Positions 5,998 to 11,486 of a DNA stretch of 12,549 bases are shown here, one piece after another (the stretch's first letter is position 1; each line of letters opens with the position of its first letter). The stretch comes from Thermoprotei archaeon. GTDB lineage: Archaea; Thermoproteota; Thermoprotei_A; Sulfolobales; WANQ01. Position numbers and translations under genes: made by a program. The stretch lies in the NCBI GenBank assembly GCA_027038805.1, contig JALWGO010000127.1, positions 1 to 12,549 on the forward strand. The letters are read 5' to 3'. Below the pieces are notes generated by a model. The model was not told the origin of the DNA and did no database searches. It saw nothing but the letters and a program-made list of their open reading frames with translations.

Positions 5998-6285
5998 CAT
6001 GGAGTTACGAGGCGGAGCGCGGCTGACGAGTATGAGAGATTTCTCGTAGAGAGGACTGTTCCCGATTACAATAGTATACCTGGTCTAAGAAAAGTAATCT
6101 TTTTGAGGAGAGATGAGGGTGACGTAACGCATTTCCTCCTAATAACAATATGGGACTCTATCGAGGCTATGAAACACTTCATAGGCGGAGACCCATGGAA
6201 GGCCAAATACTACCCAGAAGACGACCAATACCTCCTAGAAAAAGAAGAACACATAAAAATATACAAAATATTCTATGAATCATAA
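5998..6285 (+). pseudogene. ABM-domain (antibiotic biosynthesis monooxygenase-like) protein, N-terminus broken
   Basis: The frame from 5998 to the TAA at 6285 encodes a ferredoxin-like ABM-type fold: a first helix with DEYERFLVERTVPDYNSIPG, strand LRKVIFLRRDEGD, strand THFLLITIWDS, helix IEAMKHFIG, then YPEDDQYLLEKEEHIKIYKI. ABM proteins are about 95-100 residues long. The first strand is missing: a TAG at 5995-5997 bounds the frame, and no ATG, GTG or TTG occurs until TTG 6103, which would give only 60 residues. The expected Trp codon (TGG at 6000-6002) sits in another frame, so a deletion of about five bases after it would explain the break. Probably inactive. Confidence 0.65.
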
Positions 6286-6641
6286 AAATCCGTGTTTGTT
6301 CATGAAGTAATAATAACCTTGGCAACGATACCGCTGTGATTATCAGGCTTAAGAAAAGCCTCAGCCTTGTTTTTGCTGTCTCGAAAAACAATACATTCCA
6401 CGCCTGCTTTATGATGACTAAAAGATGTTTGTAGGAACCTATCAGAATTTGAACCGAGACTCCGTGGCTCCGGAGGAGTGAGAATGAGAAACAAATGTTT
6501 CTGGAAGAAATCATAGGTTAGAAACATTATTCACATAAAGTTATCTCTCTGAAATATCATTACTGATGACCTGGAAACATCCAGGCTACGGGAAAGGCTA
6601 ATTGGCTCGGTACATAATAGTGTATAGGCGGTGGCTAGAGC
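6286..6641. other. 356-base gene-free stretch with tRNA remnant B
   Basis: No gene with a credible start is visible. Minus-strand frames across 6300-6527 read through the tRNA remnant and are treated as chance, although a protein-like stretch (ECIVFRDSKNKAEAFLKP) lies at about 6330-6400. Hairpins occur at 6345-6361 (AGGCTT / AAGCCT), 6487-6502 (AGAAACA / TGTTTCT) and 6570-6585 (CCTGGA / TCCAGG). Confidence 0.5.
6434..6481 (-). pseudogene. tRNA-Arg(CCG) 3'-half remnant B (att-like scar)
   Basis: On the plus strand, the 30 bases starting ATTTGAACC at 6447 and ending GGCTCCGGAGG match the intact tRNA without gaps at 22 positions. These include the whole T-loop, the anticodon loop (CCG) and the exact spacing between them. 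The T-stem and anticodon stem have lost pairing and no CCA is visible, so it is more decayed than remnant A. The D-arm side is replaced by a sequence that matches the same side of remnant A (14 of 20 bases over the block beginning AGAAACAAAT versus ATAAACAAAT), as expected if related elements integrated at the same site. Confidence 0.68.
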
Positions 6642-6836
6642 TTGTCTAAGGTAATCAGAGTTAGGTACGAAAGAGGGGCACTTAGGCCTATTGATTATGT
6701 CGAGTTTAGAGAGGGGGAAGAGTTTGAGATAATTGTTATCAAGAGGACTTTTAGGGGATTCCGGGAGAAGGGTGGCAAGTACAAGTTCGAGGTTAACCGA
6801 GACGTGGTTGAGGAGTTTGTAGCGGGGAGGAGGTGA
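6642..6836 (+). CDS. VapB-type antitoxin, AF2212-like (DUF104) family, next to a truncated toxin
   Basis: This 64-residue homologue of the antitoxin at 5260 shares the VIRVRYERGALRPI strand and the FREGEEFEIIVI strand. It ends in a shorter, more basic C-terminal part (VNRDVVEEFVAGRR). The start is TTG 6642, with GGTG at 6630-6633 giving an eight-base spacing. The stop overlaps the ATG of the following PIN gene by one base. As that toxin is cut to 43 residues, this antitoxin is probably an orphan. Orphans can persist as decoys against related toxins, which is an inference here. Confidence 0.82.
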   Translation: MSKVIRVRYERGALRPIDYVEFREGEEFEIIVIKRTFRGFREKGGKYKFEVNRDVVEEFVAGRR

Positions 6837-6967
6837 TGGGTGAGTTGAGACCGATTCATGCTGTCGTGGTAGACACTAGTGTCTTTGCTGACTACTACTT
6901 TCTATTCCCGGGGAATCCAGAGAGGTATAAACGAGCAAGAACAATCCTCGACAAGCTCGACACTTAA
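6836..6967 (+). pseudogene. Truncated VapC PIN toxin (N-terminal 43 residues)
   Basis: ATG 6836 overlaps the antitoxin stop and follows AGGAGGTG directly. The frame encodes HAVVVDTSVFADYY, the first PIN strand with its catalytic Asp (residue 13), then PGNPERYKRARTILDKLD, and stops at 6965-6967. A VapC is normally about 130-150 residues, so about two thirds of the domain, with the other catalytic acids, are missing. Nothing downstream resembles the lost part. Two bases past the stop is the left arm of an imperfect inverted repeat (6969-7054), which may be the insertion that replaced it. Confidence 0.8.
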
Positions 6968-6968
6968 A

Positions 6969-7054
6969 AGCTATTGTCCCAAAGGCTGATACTAATCTGG
7001 GGCAAATCCGAGAAAAATTCATACATATTATCTAGTAATATGGGACAGTTAGCT
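6969..7054. repeat. Imperfect inverted repeat bounding an 86-base insert-like segment
   Basis: AGCTATTGTCCCA (6969-6981) is, in reverse complement, nearly the same as TGGGACAGTTAGCT (7041-7054), matching 12 positions with one extra base. The 59 bases between have no coding sense. It sits exactly where the PIN toxin is cut off. It could be a miniature inverted-repeat element or a long-loop hairpin. No target-site duplication is obvious. Confidence 0.45.
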
Positions 7055-7115
7055 CAAGGATTAGGGTGCCGTTAAGAGTTGCCTAGTCCCGGGAGATGGC
7101 TAAGAATTTAATAAC

Positions 7116-7122
7116 TTTTATA
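7116..7122 (+). promoter_or_regulatory. Box A promoter of the intact UPF0175-DUF3368 module
   Basis: TTTTATA predicts a transcript start near 7146, four bases before GTG 7150. This argues against the longer reading frame starting at ATG 7096, whose first codons would lie upstream of transcription. Confidence 0.5.
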
Positions 7123-7149
7123 GTTATGATATACTTAGAGGAAGCTAGA

Positions 7150-7428
7150 GTGGCTAAGGTTAGCGTTAGACGGGTAGTTATCGAGGTACCAGAGGGTCTC
7201 CGTGTCCCTCCTAGTGAGCTTGAAGAAAGGCTAAGGATAGAGCTAGCCTTAAGGCTCTACGAGAAGGGTATAGCATCACTAGGTCAAGCCCGTAGGATAG
7301 CGGGGCTCTCGAAATGGGATTTCCTAGAGTTGCTAGCCAGGGAGGGCATATCACTACACTATGGCGAAGAAGAGCTAAGGGAGGACCTAGAGGTTGCCAG
7401 AAGACTTGCAGGGAAAACAGGGAAGTAA
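7150..7428 (+). CDS. UPF0175-family antitoxin (intact module)
   Basis: This 92-residue UPF0175 (PF03683) protein has an N-terminal strand VSVRRVVIEVPEG, a helix ELEERLRIELALRLYEKG, a core LGQARRIAGLSKWDFLELLA, then HYGEEELREDLEVARRLAG. I chose GTG 7150 over ATG 7096 because the box A at 7116-7122 puts transcription start at about 7146 and because 92 residues fits the family. The extra 18 residues of the longer form (ITFIVMIYL) look like translated promoter. It overlaps its toxin gene by 35 bases. It is the best-preserved member of three copies in this window and probably represses its own operon through the helix-turn-helix-like core, by family analogy. Confidence 0.84.
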   Translation: MAKVSVRRVVIEVPEGLRVPPSELEERLRIELALRLYEKGIASLGQARRIAGLSKWDFLELLAREGISLHYGEEELREDLEVARRLAGKTGK

Positions 7429-7924
7429 TGGAGTTAAGGAGGAGCTTCTTGTTGTCTCTAATTCAAGTATTATAATTGCATTAGCTAGGATATGCCACCT
7501 AGACCTCATGGAGAAGCTCTTCAAGAAAGTTATCGTCCCGGAAGCTGTCTGGAAGGAGGTAACAGTTGAAGGTAAGCCCGGCCGTGAGAAGATACTGAGA
7601 GCAAGATTCATACACGTAGAGAAAACGGGTAATAAGAGGCTAGTAGCTTTTCTTGAGGAATTCGTGGATAGAGGTGAAGCAGAAGCAATAGTTCTAGCAC
7701 TGGAGCTCAATGCAGACCTACTACTCATTGATGACCGCGATGCGAGAAACCTGGCTAAAAAGCTAGGGCTACAGGTAATGGGCACACTGGGTGTACTAGC
7801 ACTAGCTAAGTATATAGGATTGATTCGGGAGGTAAAGCCGATAATAGATAAGCTCATAGAAACCGGCTTCTGGATATCAAGGAGAATACTCGAGGTATTC
7901 CTTAGAGAACTAGGCGAACACTAG
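7394..7924 (+). CDS. PIN-like ribonuclease toxin, DUF3368 family (intact)
   Basis: This 176-residue DUF3368 (PF11848) protein has, in order: VVSNSSIIIAL (residues 20-30), VIVPEAVWKEV (46-56), RGEAEAIVLALE (93-104), LLLIDDRDARNLAKKLGL (109-126), VMGTLGVL (128-135), and a C-terminal helical region to 176. Glu95, Glu97, Asp113 and Asp114 fit the metal site. The first acidic position is Asn23 instead of the Asp found in the copy at 3604-4105. Asn can occur there in related proteins as far as I recall, so activity is likely but not certain. TTG 7394 is supported by the frameshifted copy, which has an ATG at the equivalent codon and the same 35-base overlap. An ATG at 7428 is out of frame. Confidence 0.87.
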   Translation: MPEDLQGKQGSNGVKEELLVVSNSSIIIALARICHLDLMEKLFKKVIVPEAVWKEVTVEGKPGREKILRARFIHVEKTGNKRLVAFLEEFVDRGEAEAIVLALELNADLLLIDDRDARNLAKKLGLQVMGTLGVLALAKYIGLIREVKPIIDKLIETGFWISRRILEVFLRELGEH

Positions 7925-7971
7925 AAATCTCAACTAGTTAACTGTCATGGGAGTATAAGTGTAAGAGGTTA

Positions 7972-8145
7972 GTGGTACCTTGCAAGGGCTCGATTGGTCA
8001 GTGGAGGAACCCGGAAAGAATAACAAATAAGCTAGCAATAAGGAGGCTTAAATCTATCAGAAGACTCGGTGGATTTAAATCATATGACGCAGGTTACGTG
8101 AAAATAGAGGTAAGGAAGTTAGAAGCAGAAAGCAAGCAGCAATAA
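7972..8145 (+). CDS. Small basic protein, hypothetical (possibly 5'-truncated)
   Basis: A 57-codon frame from GTG 7972 encodes a Lys/Arg-rich protein with NPERITNKLAIRRLKSI and GFKSYDAGYVKIEVRKLEA. Composition and phrasing look like real coding sequence. The same frame is open upstream to a stop just before 7942 and remains protein-like (WEYKCKRLVV), so the gene may have lost its start. AGAGG is only three bases before the GTG, a poor spacing, and a TATA-like element at 7954-7959 is too close. I recognise no family. The basic character would fit a nucleic-acid-binding protein, which is inference. It is the last gene before the tRNA, at the island's inner edge. Confidence 0.45.
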   Translation: MVPCKGSIGQWRNPERITNKLAIRRLKSIRRLGGFKSYDAGYVKIEVRKLEAESKQQ

Positions 8146-8160
8146 TATATCACACACATA

Positions 8161-8178
8161 ATTATTAATATTATTAAT
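8161..8178. repeat. Tandem 9-base repeat in AT-rich tract
   Basis: ATTATTAAT occurs twice in tandem within an almost pure A/T tract (about 8140-8195) between the small basic ORF and the tRNA gene. No further role is evident. Confidence 0.4.
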
Positions 8179-8313
8179 CGCAATATATTTCCTAAAAACT
8201 CTATTCATTAACATCTTAACATAATAACAAAGATAACCCTGCAGTAATAACTCTAAATAAATATATGAAACTTGTCGGGGACAGCTGGGAAAGACTTATA
8301 GTGGGGTTATATG

Positions 8314-8391
8314 TGGCGGGCCCGCCGGGATTTGAACCCGGGACCTCCGGCTCCGGAGGCCGGCGTCCTTTCCAGGCTGGACGACGGGCCC
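8314..8391 (-). tRNA. tRNA-Arg (anticodon CCG), CCA encoded
   Basis: The minus strand folds as a complete tRNA. The acceptor stem GGGCCCG pairs with CGGGCCC. The D-stem GTCC / GGAC encloses a ten-base loop starting AGCCTGG. The anticodon stem CCGGC / GCCGG encloses loop CTCCGGA with anticodon CCG (reads CGG, arginine). A five-base variable region follows, then the T-stem CCGGG / CCCGG with TTCAAAT. All stems are perfectly paired and GC-rich, as in hyperthermophiles. The discriminator is G, and CCA follows in the genome. It is intron-free, 75 bases without CCA. It begins nine bases after the argS stop on the same strand and appears to be the integration target that produced the remnants at 6434-6481 and 3385-3438. 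Confidence 0.96.
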
Positions 8392-8400
8392 TTTCTTGTT

Positions 8401-10386
8401 TTACATGCGTGGTGGGGCTTTTATTCCTAGGGTTTCTAGTGTGTTTGCGAGTACTATTTTTACTGCGTAGGTTATTGTTGTTTTTAGGTTTCTTTTTCCT
8501 GGGTTTGGTTCGTGGATTACTGGGTCTTCCTGGTACCATGAGTTGAAGGTGTCGGCTAGTTTGTTTATGTAGTCTACTAGGATTTCTGGTTTTAGGTCGT
8601 CTGCTGCCTTTGCTTGTATGGATGGGTATTTTGCTATTAGCTTGATTAGTTTTGCTCGTTTCTTGTTTTCTAGTATTGCGTTGTAGTCTATGTTGTCCCA
8701 TTGTATTGACCCGTATTTTTCTTCGTATTTTCTTAGTATACTTGATGCTCTTGCATGAGTGTATTGTATGTAGGGGGCTGCATTTGTTTCGAAGCTTAGT
8801 GCTTGTTCCCAGTTGAAGGTTATTGGCTTGTTTGCTGCTGTTGAAACTAGTGTGTATCTTATCGCGCCCACTGCTACTGCTTCTATTACTTGTTTTTTCT
8901 CTTCTTCTGTTTCAAGTGTTGTTCTTTTTAGTACCTCTTTTTCGGCTCTCAGCTTGGCCTCCTCTATTATTTCATCGAGGGTAATGTATTTTCCCAGTCT
9001 ACCACTCATTTTCATTCCGGGTATGTTCACCATCTCGTATGAGTAGTGGATAAGGTTTTCAGCTTCTCTCTTATAGCCGAGTGCGTAGAGTGCTAGTTTT
9101 AGCTGTGCTTGGGGGAGTTTTTGTTCTGCTCCAATAACGTTTATTACCTTATCTGCTTGGAAGTCACGGAACTTGTATAAAGTATATGCTAAGTCCTTGG
9201 TTGTATAGAGGGTTGTACCATCACTTCTCTGTAATATTAGTGGTGGTATTTCAAGAGATAATGTTATACCTAGTCTCCTATACAGTTCTTTTGATGCTAG
9301 TCTTGGTAAGTCTAGGGCTGGTGCGCCTTTATGGATGGTGAAGTAGGGTGATTTTCTGGCCTCCTCTAATATCTTCTTTACGAGACTACTCCATACTATA
9401 TGGCTTTCATAATCCCATTTATCAAAGTCTATTTCTAGTTCTCTAAGTGTTTCTTTAAATCCTTGTAAACATATTTCAACTACTTCCCTTAACTTCTCCT
9501 TAACTTCCTGATCACCAGCCTCCATTTTCTTCATGAGATCCTGTATTTCTTTTTCATTGTCTTTTTCCTTTAGCTTATTAGCCAAGTAGTCGAATAATTC
9601 TCTATTCTTTTCACGCAACTCATTAGCAGAAGCAACTAAGCGGTCTAGTTCTCTAATAAGTTCTCGGTATAATTCATTATCACCCCTATTTATGGCTTCG
9701 CTTATCTTTTTCTTAAGCTCATATATTTCTATTAGTGTATGAGTTATCGCGTAAAGTATTCCTATCCAGTGATCGGGTTTAACATCTATGGGCCTCATTG
9801 TCTCTGGTAAGTTTAGGTAGCCGTAGAGCATTATTGCTACCTGTCTTCCAAGATCGTTTACATAGAATCTTCTTTGAACAATATGGCCCCTCTTAGACAA
9901 TAACCTATATAACGTGTCTCCTAAGACAGCGTTTCTAGCATGACCTATATGTAATGGATGAATAGGGTTAGCACTAGTGTGTTCTACAACTATTCTTAAA
10001 GGCTTATCAACGGGTAGGTAACCATACTTTTCTCCTAGACTCCTAACACTATCTAGAGTTAGCTTTGTTAGACCGGGATAGTCTAAGAAGAAGTTCACGT
10101 AGCCGGAAACATTTTTGATATCTTTGACGTAGGGGATACTGTCTATACGATTGGCTATTTCTTCTGCAAGTTTAACTGGGTTTGCTTTTAATGGACGTGC
10201 TAATCTAAATAATGGGAGACTTAGATCTCCGTAAGCTTCTACAGATGGTTCTTCTACAAGCGATCTAAGAAACTCTTTTCCGACTACATTGTAGTTTTTT
10301 TCTAGGTATTCGTGGATTTTCTCAACTATAGTGTTAATAATATGTCCATAGGGATCCAGTATTTCCTTAGAGTTCTCCGAAACCAT
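8401..10386 (-). CDS. argS: Arginyl-tRNA synthetase
   Basis: This cytosolic class I synthetase charges tRNA-Arg with arginine using ATP. From ATG 10386 it has 661 residues. An N-terminal additional domain spans about 15-105. The catalytic Rossmann domain carries the HIGH motif as HIGHAR (146-151) and the KMSKS equivalent as MKMSGRLG (458-465). A charged helical insertion spans about 215-315. The DALR anticodon-binding domain starts near 535 (QYTHARASSILRKYE) and ends with the family-typical GIKAPPRM. I chose ATG 10386 because GGTG at 10399-10396 precedes it by nine bases and ATATAATA at about 10448-10441 gives a transcript start near 10418. The frame is open to 10476, but those codons overlap the promoter region. 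The tRNA-Arg(CCG) gene follows directly. Confidence 0.95.
   Translation of the reverse strand: MVSENSKEILDPYGHIINTIVEKIHEYLEKNYNVVGKEFLRSLVEEPSVEAYGDLSLPLFRLARPLKANPVKLAEEIANRIDSIPYVKDIKNVSGYVNFFLDYPGLTKLTLDSVRSLGEKYGYLPVDKPLRIVVEHTSANPIHPLHIGHARNAVLGDTLYRLLSKRGHIVQRRFYVNDLGRQVAIMLYGYLNLPETMRPIDVKPDHWIGILYAITHTLIEIYELKKKISEAINRGDNELYRELIRELDRLVASANELREKNRELFDYLANKLKEKDNEKEIQDLMKKMEAGDQEVKEKLREVVEICLQGFKETLRELEIDFDKWDYESHIVWSSLVKKILEEARKSPYFTIHKGAPALDLPRLASKELYRRLGITLSLEIPPLILQRSDGTTLYTTKDLAYTLYKFRDFQADKVINVIGAEQKLPQAQLKLALYALGYKREAENLIHYSYEMVNIPGMKMSGRLGKYITLDEIIEEAKLRAEKEVLKRTTLETEEEKKQVIEAVAVGAIRYTLVSTAANKPITFNWEQALSFETNAAPYIQYTHARASSILRKYEEKYGSIQWDNIDYNAILENKKRAKLIKLIAKYPSIQAKAADDLKPEILVDYINKLADTFNSWYQEDPVIHEPNPGKRNLKTTITYAVKIVLANTLETLGIKAPPRM
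8417..8424 (-). promoter_or_regulatory. Possible box A for tRNA-Arg inside the argS 3' end
   Basis: On the minus strand GGAATAAAAGCC lies 26-33 bases before the tRNA 5' end, the usual distance for archaeal box A. It is made from the codons for the last Gly-Ile-Lys-Ala of ArgRS. The tRNA could thus be transcribed alone as well as in an argS read-through. Confidence 0.4.
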
Positions 10387-10439
10387 AGCGTATTGCACCA
10401 TGACTATTCTAGCTAGTTGTAGCGTGAGATCTTGGCAGT

Positions 10440-10450
10440 CTATTATATGT
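10440..10450 (-). promoter_or_regulatory. Box A of argS
   Basis: Minus-strand ACATATAATAG predicts transcription from about 10418, giving a leader of roughly 32 bases with a GGTG before ATG 10386. Confidence 0.5.
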
Positions 10451-10459
10451 TTCCTAGTC

Positions 10460-10467
10460 CTTAAAAA
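10460..10467 (+). promoter_or_regulatory. Box A of the CBS-domain gene
   Basis: CTTAAAAA on the plus strand predicts a start near 10490, about 30 bases before TTG 10520. It lies back to back with the argS box A. Confidence 0.45.
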
Positions 10468-10519
10468 CAATAACACTTATACTCGCCTAGTAAAGCGTTA
10501 TATTGGGATACTGGTAGCC

Positions 10520-11275
10520 TTGGAGTGGTTTAACCTAGTTGATAGAGATCTCTATTGTAAGAGGGACGAAAAAGTAATAGAGTGTATATCAAGAGCCTAT
10601 GATTACGGTCTGCTCCACATACCATTAGTTGAAAGCAATGAGCTATTAGGACTAATAGACTTTTATAAGCTGGCCGGGGTAATAAGTGTATATAAGAACA
10701 ACTTCTCTAAGATAAGCTGCAAGGATATAAGAAACACTATCTCTAGAACAAAGGTTTCAGTTAAAGAGAGCTTGAATACAGTAATTAGACGTATGACGAT
10801 GGGCAATTATACGTCGATGGGAGTTAGCAGTAAGCCTAAGGTGTTTGAGGGAACTATTACAGCTAAATCAATAGCCCTACAATTACTACATAAGTTCGGG
10901 AACATGAGAGTCGGAGAAATCGCATCACCACGTGTTGGTATAGTTGGGTCGGGTGCAGACTTATATCAAATACTATCAATTATATCACGCAGGAGACAAC
11001 CATGCGTAATAGTATTCGACGGCTACGATGTTGAAGGCATAGTATGCCTTGACGATGTAATGTACATGTTATCACAGTTTGAAGGAACCCTACCACTCTA
11101 CGAGTCAACGACAAGAGACGTGATAAAATCACCAAAAATAATAGATGCTGAAAGCAAGCTAAGAGAAAAAGGACCACAAATACTTGAGGGCCCCCTGCTA
11201 GTTAGTGAGAATGGAGAAATCGCAGGACTACTAGATATAGAGGATATACTAGCATATGCAAGAAGAAAAATGTAG
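10520..11275 (+). CDS. Protein of four tandem CBS domains
   Basis: This 251-residue protein is built entirely of CBS repeats, at about residues 8-57, 64-122, 128-186 and 195-250. They are recognisable from repeats such as LLHIPLVESNELLGLIDFYKL, QPCVIVFDGYDVEGIVCLDD (about 160-179) and GPLLVSENGEIAGLLDIEDI (about 224-243). Two Bateman modules of this kind bind adenine nucleotides or related ligands and usually act as energy sensors; no catalytic domain is attached, so its partner is unknown. The frame is open from ATG 10400, but those codons cover the shared promoter region with argS. TTG 10520 starts the protein just before the first CBS domain. The start is the weak point, and an initiation codon slightly downstream cannot be excluded. 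Confidence 0.78.
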   Translation: MEWFNLVDRDLYCKRDEKVIECISRAYDYGLLHIPLVESNELLGLIDFYKLAGVISVYKNNFSKISCKDIRNTISRTKVSVKESLNTVIRRMTMGNYTSMGVSSKPKVFEGTITAKSIALQLLHKFGNMRVGEIASPRVGIVGSGADLYQILSIISRRRQPCVIVFDGYDVEGIVCLDDVMYMLSQFEGTLPLYESTTRDVIKSPKIIDAESKLREKGPQILEGPLLVSENGEIAGLLDIEDILAYARRKM

Positions 11276-11300
11276 CTTAACACTTGTTACCGTGATATAA

Positions 11301-11444
11301 TTGTATGATATAATTGGGATTCTAACAGATAACCCAGAAATACTTCTAGTACTTGCTACATTTTTTCTTCTTGCTGGTTTCATCCTATTACTCGTGGTTT
11401 TTCTGAAAAATAGTGGTAAAAAGATTAGGTTCGATGAAAAATAG
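11301..11444 (+). CDS. 47-residue single-helix membrane protein
   Basis: TTG 11301, directly after an in-frame TAA, opens a 47-codon frame ending at 11444. It has a short N-terminal part with DNPEILLVL, one hydrophobic helix of about 22 residues (about 13-35), and a basic tail with KNSGKKIRFDEK. The positive-inside rule puts the tail in the cytoplasm. It lies between the CBS gene and gyaR on the same strand. No SD site is visible. TGATATAATTG occurs twice around the start (about 11294-11317), so box A and start may overlap. Family unknown; too short to be certain. Confidence 0.5.
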   Translation: MYDIIGILTDNPEILLVLATFFLLAGFILLLVVFLKNSGKKIRFDEK

Positions 11445-11486
11445 TTTAATAATTCCCAGATAATAAAATAAACTGGTGTATCCGAA

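Noticed and set aside
3385..6481. tRNA fragments read as halves of a split or permuted tRNA gene
   Set aside because: Split tRNAs occur in some Crenarchaeota, but the T-stems here have mismatches, no matching 5' half is visible, and an intact tRNA-Arg(CCG) is present. Decay after integration fits better.
6179..6527. Minus-strand frames of 111 and 75 codons
   Set aside because: They read through the tRNA-Arg remnant and antisense to the ABM-like gene, with no recognisable domain. Part of the shorter one (about 6330-6400) is somewhat protein-like but lacks any other support.
6560..6600. CTGATGA at about 6563-6569 as the C box of a C/D-box small RNA
   Set aside because: No D box CTGA follows at a suitable distance, and the nearby CCTGGA/TCCAGG hairpin explains the structure.
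8216..8701. Minus-strand 161-codon frame and the plus-strand frame at 8265-8546
   Set aside because: Both run through the tRNA gene and the argS 3' end in the wrong frame or strand. Their Arg/Pro- or Leu/Gly-rich compositions are by-products.
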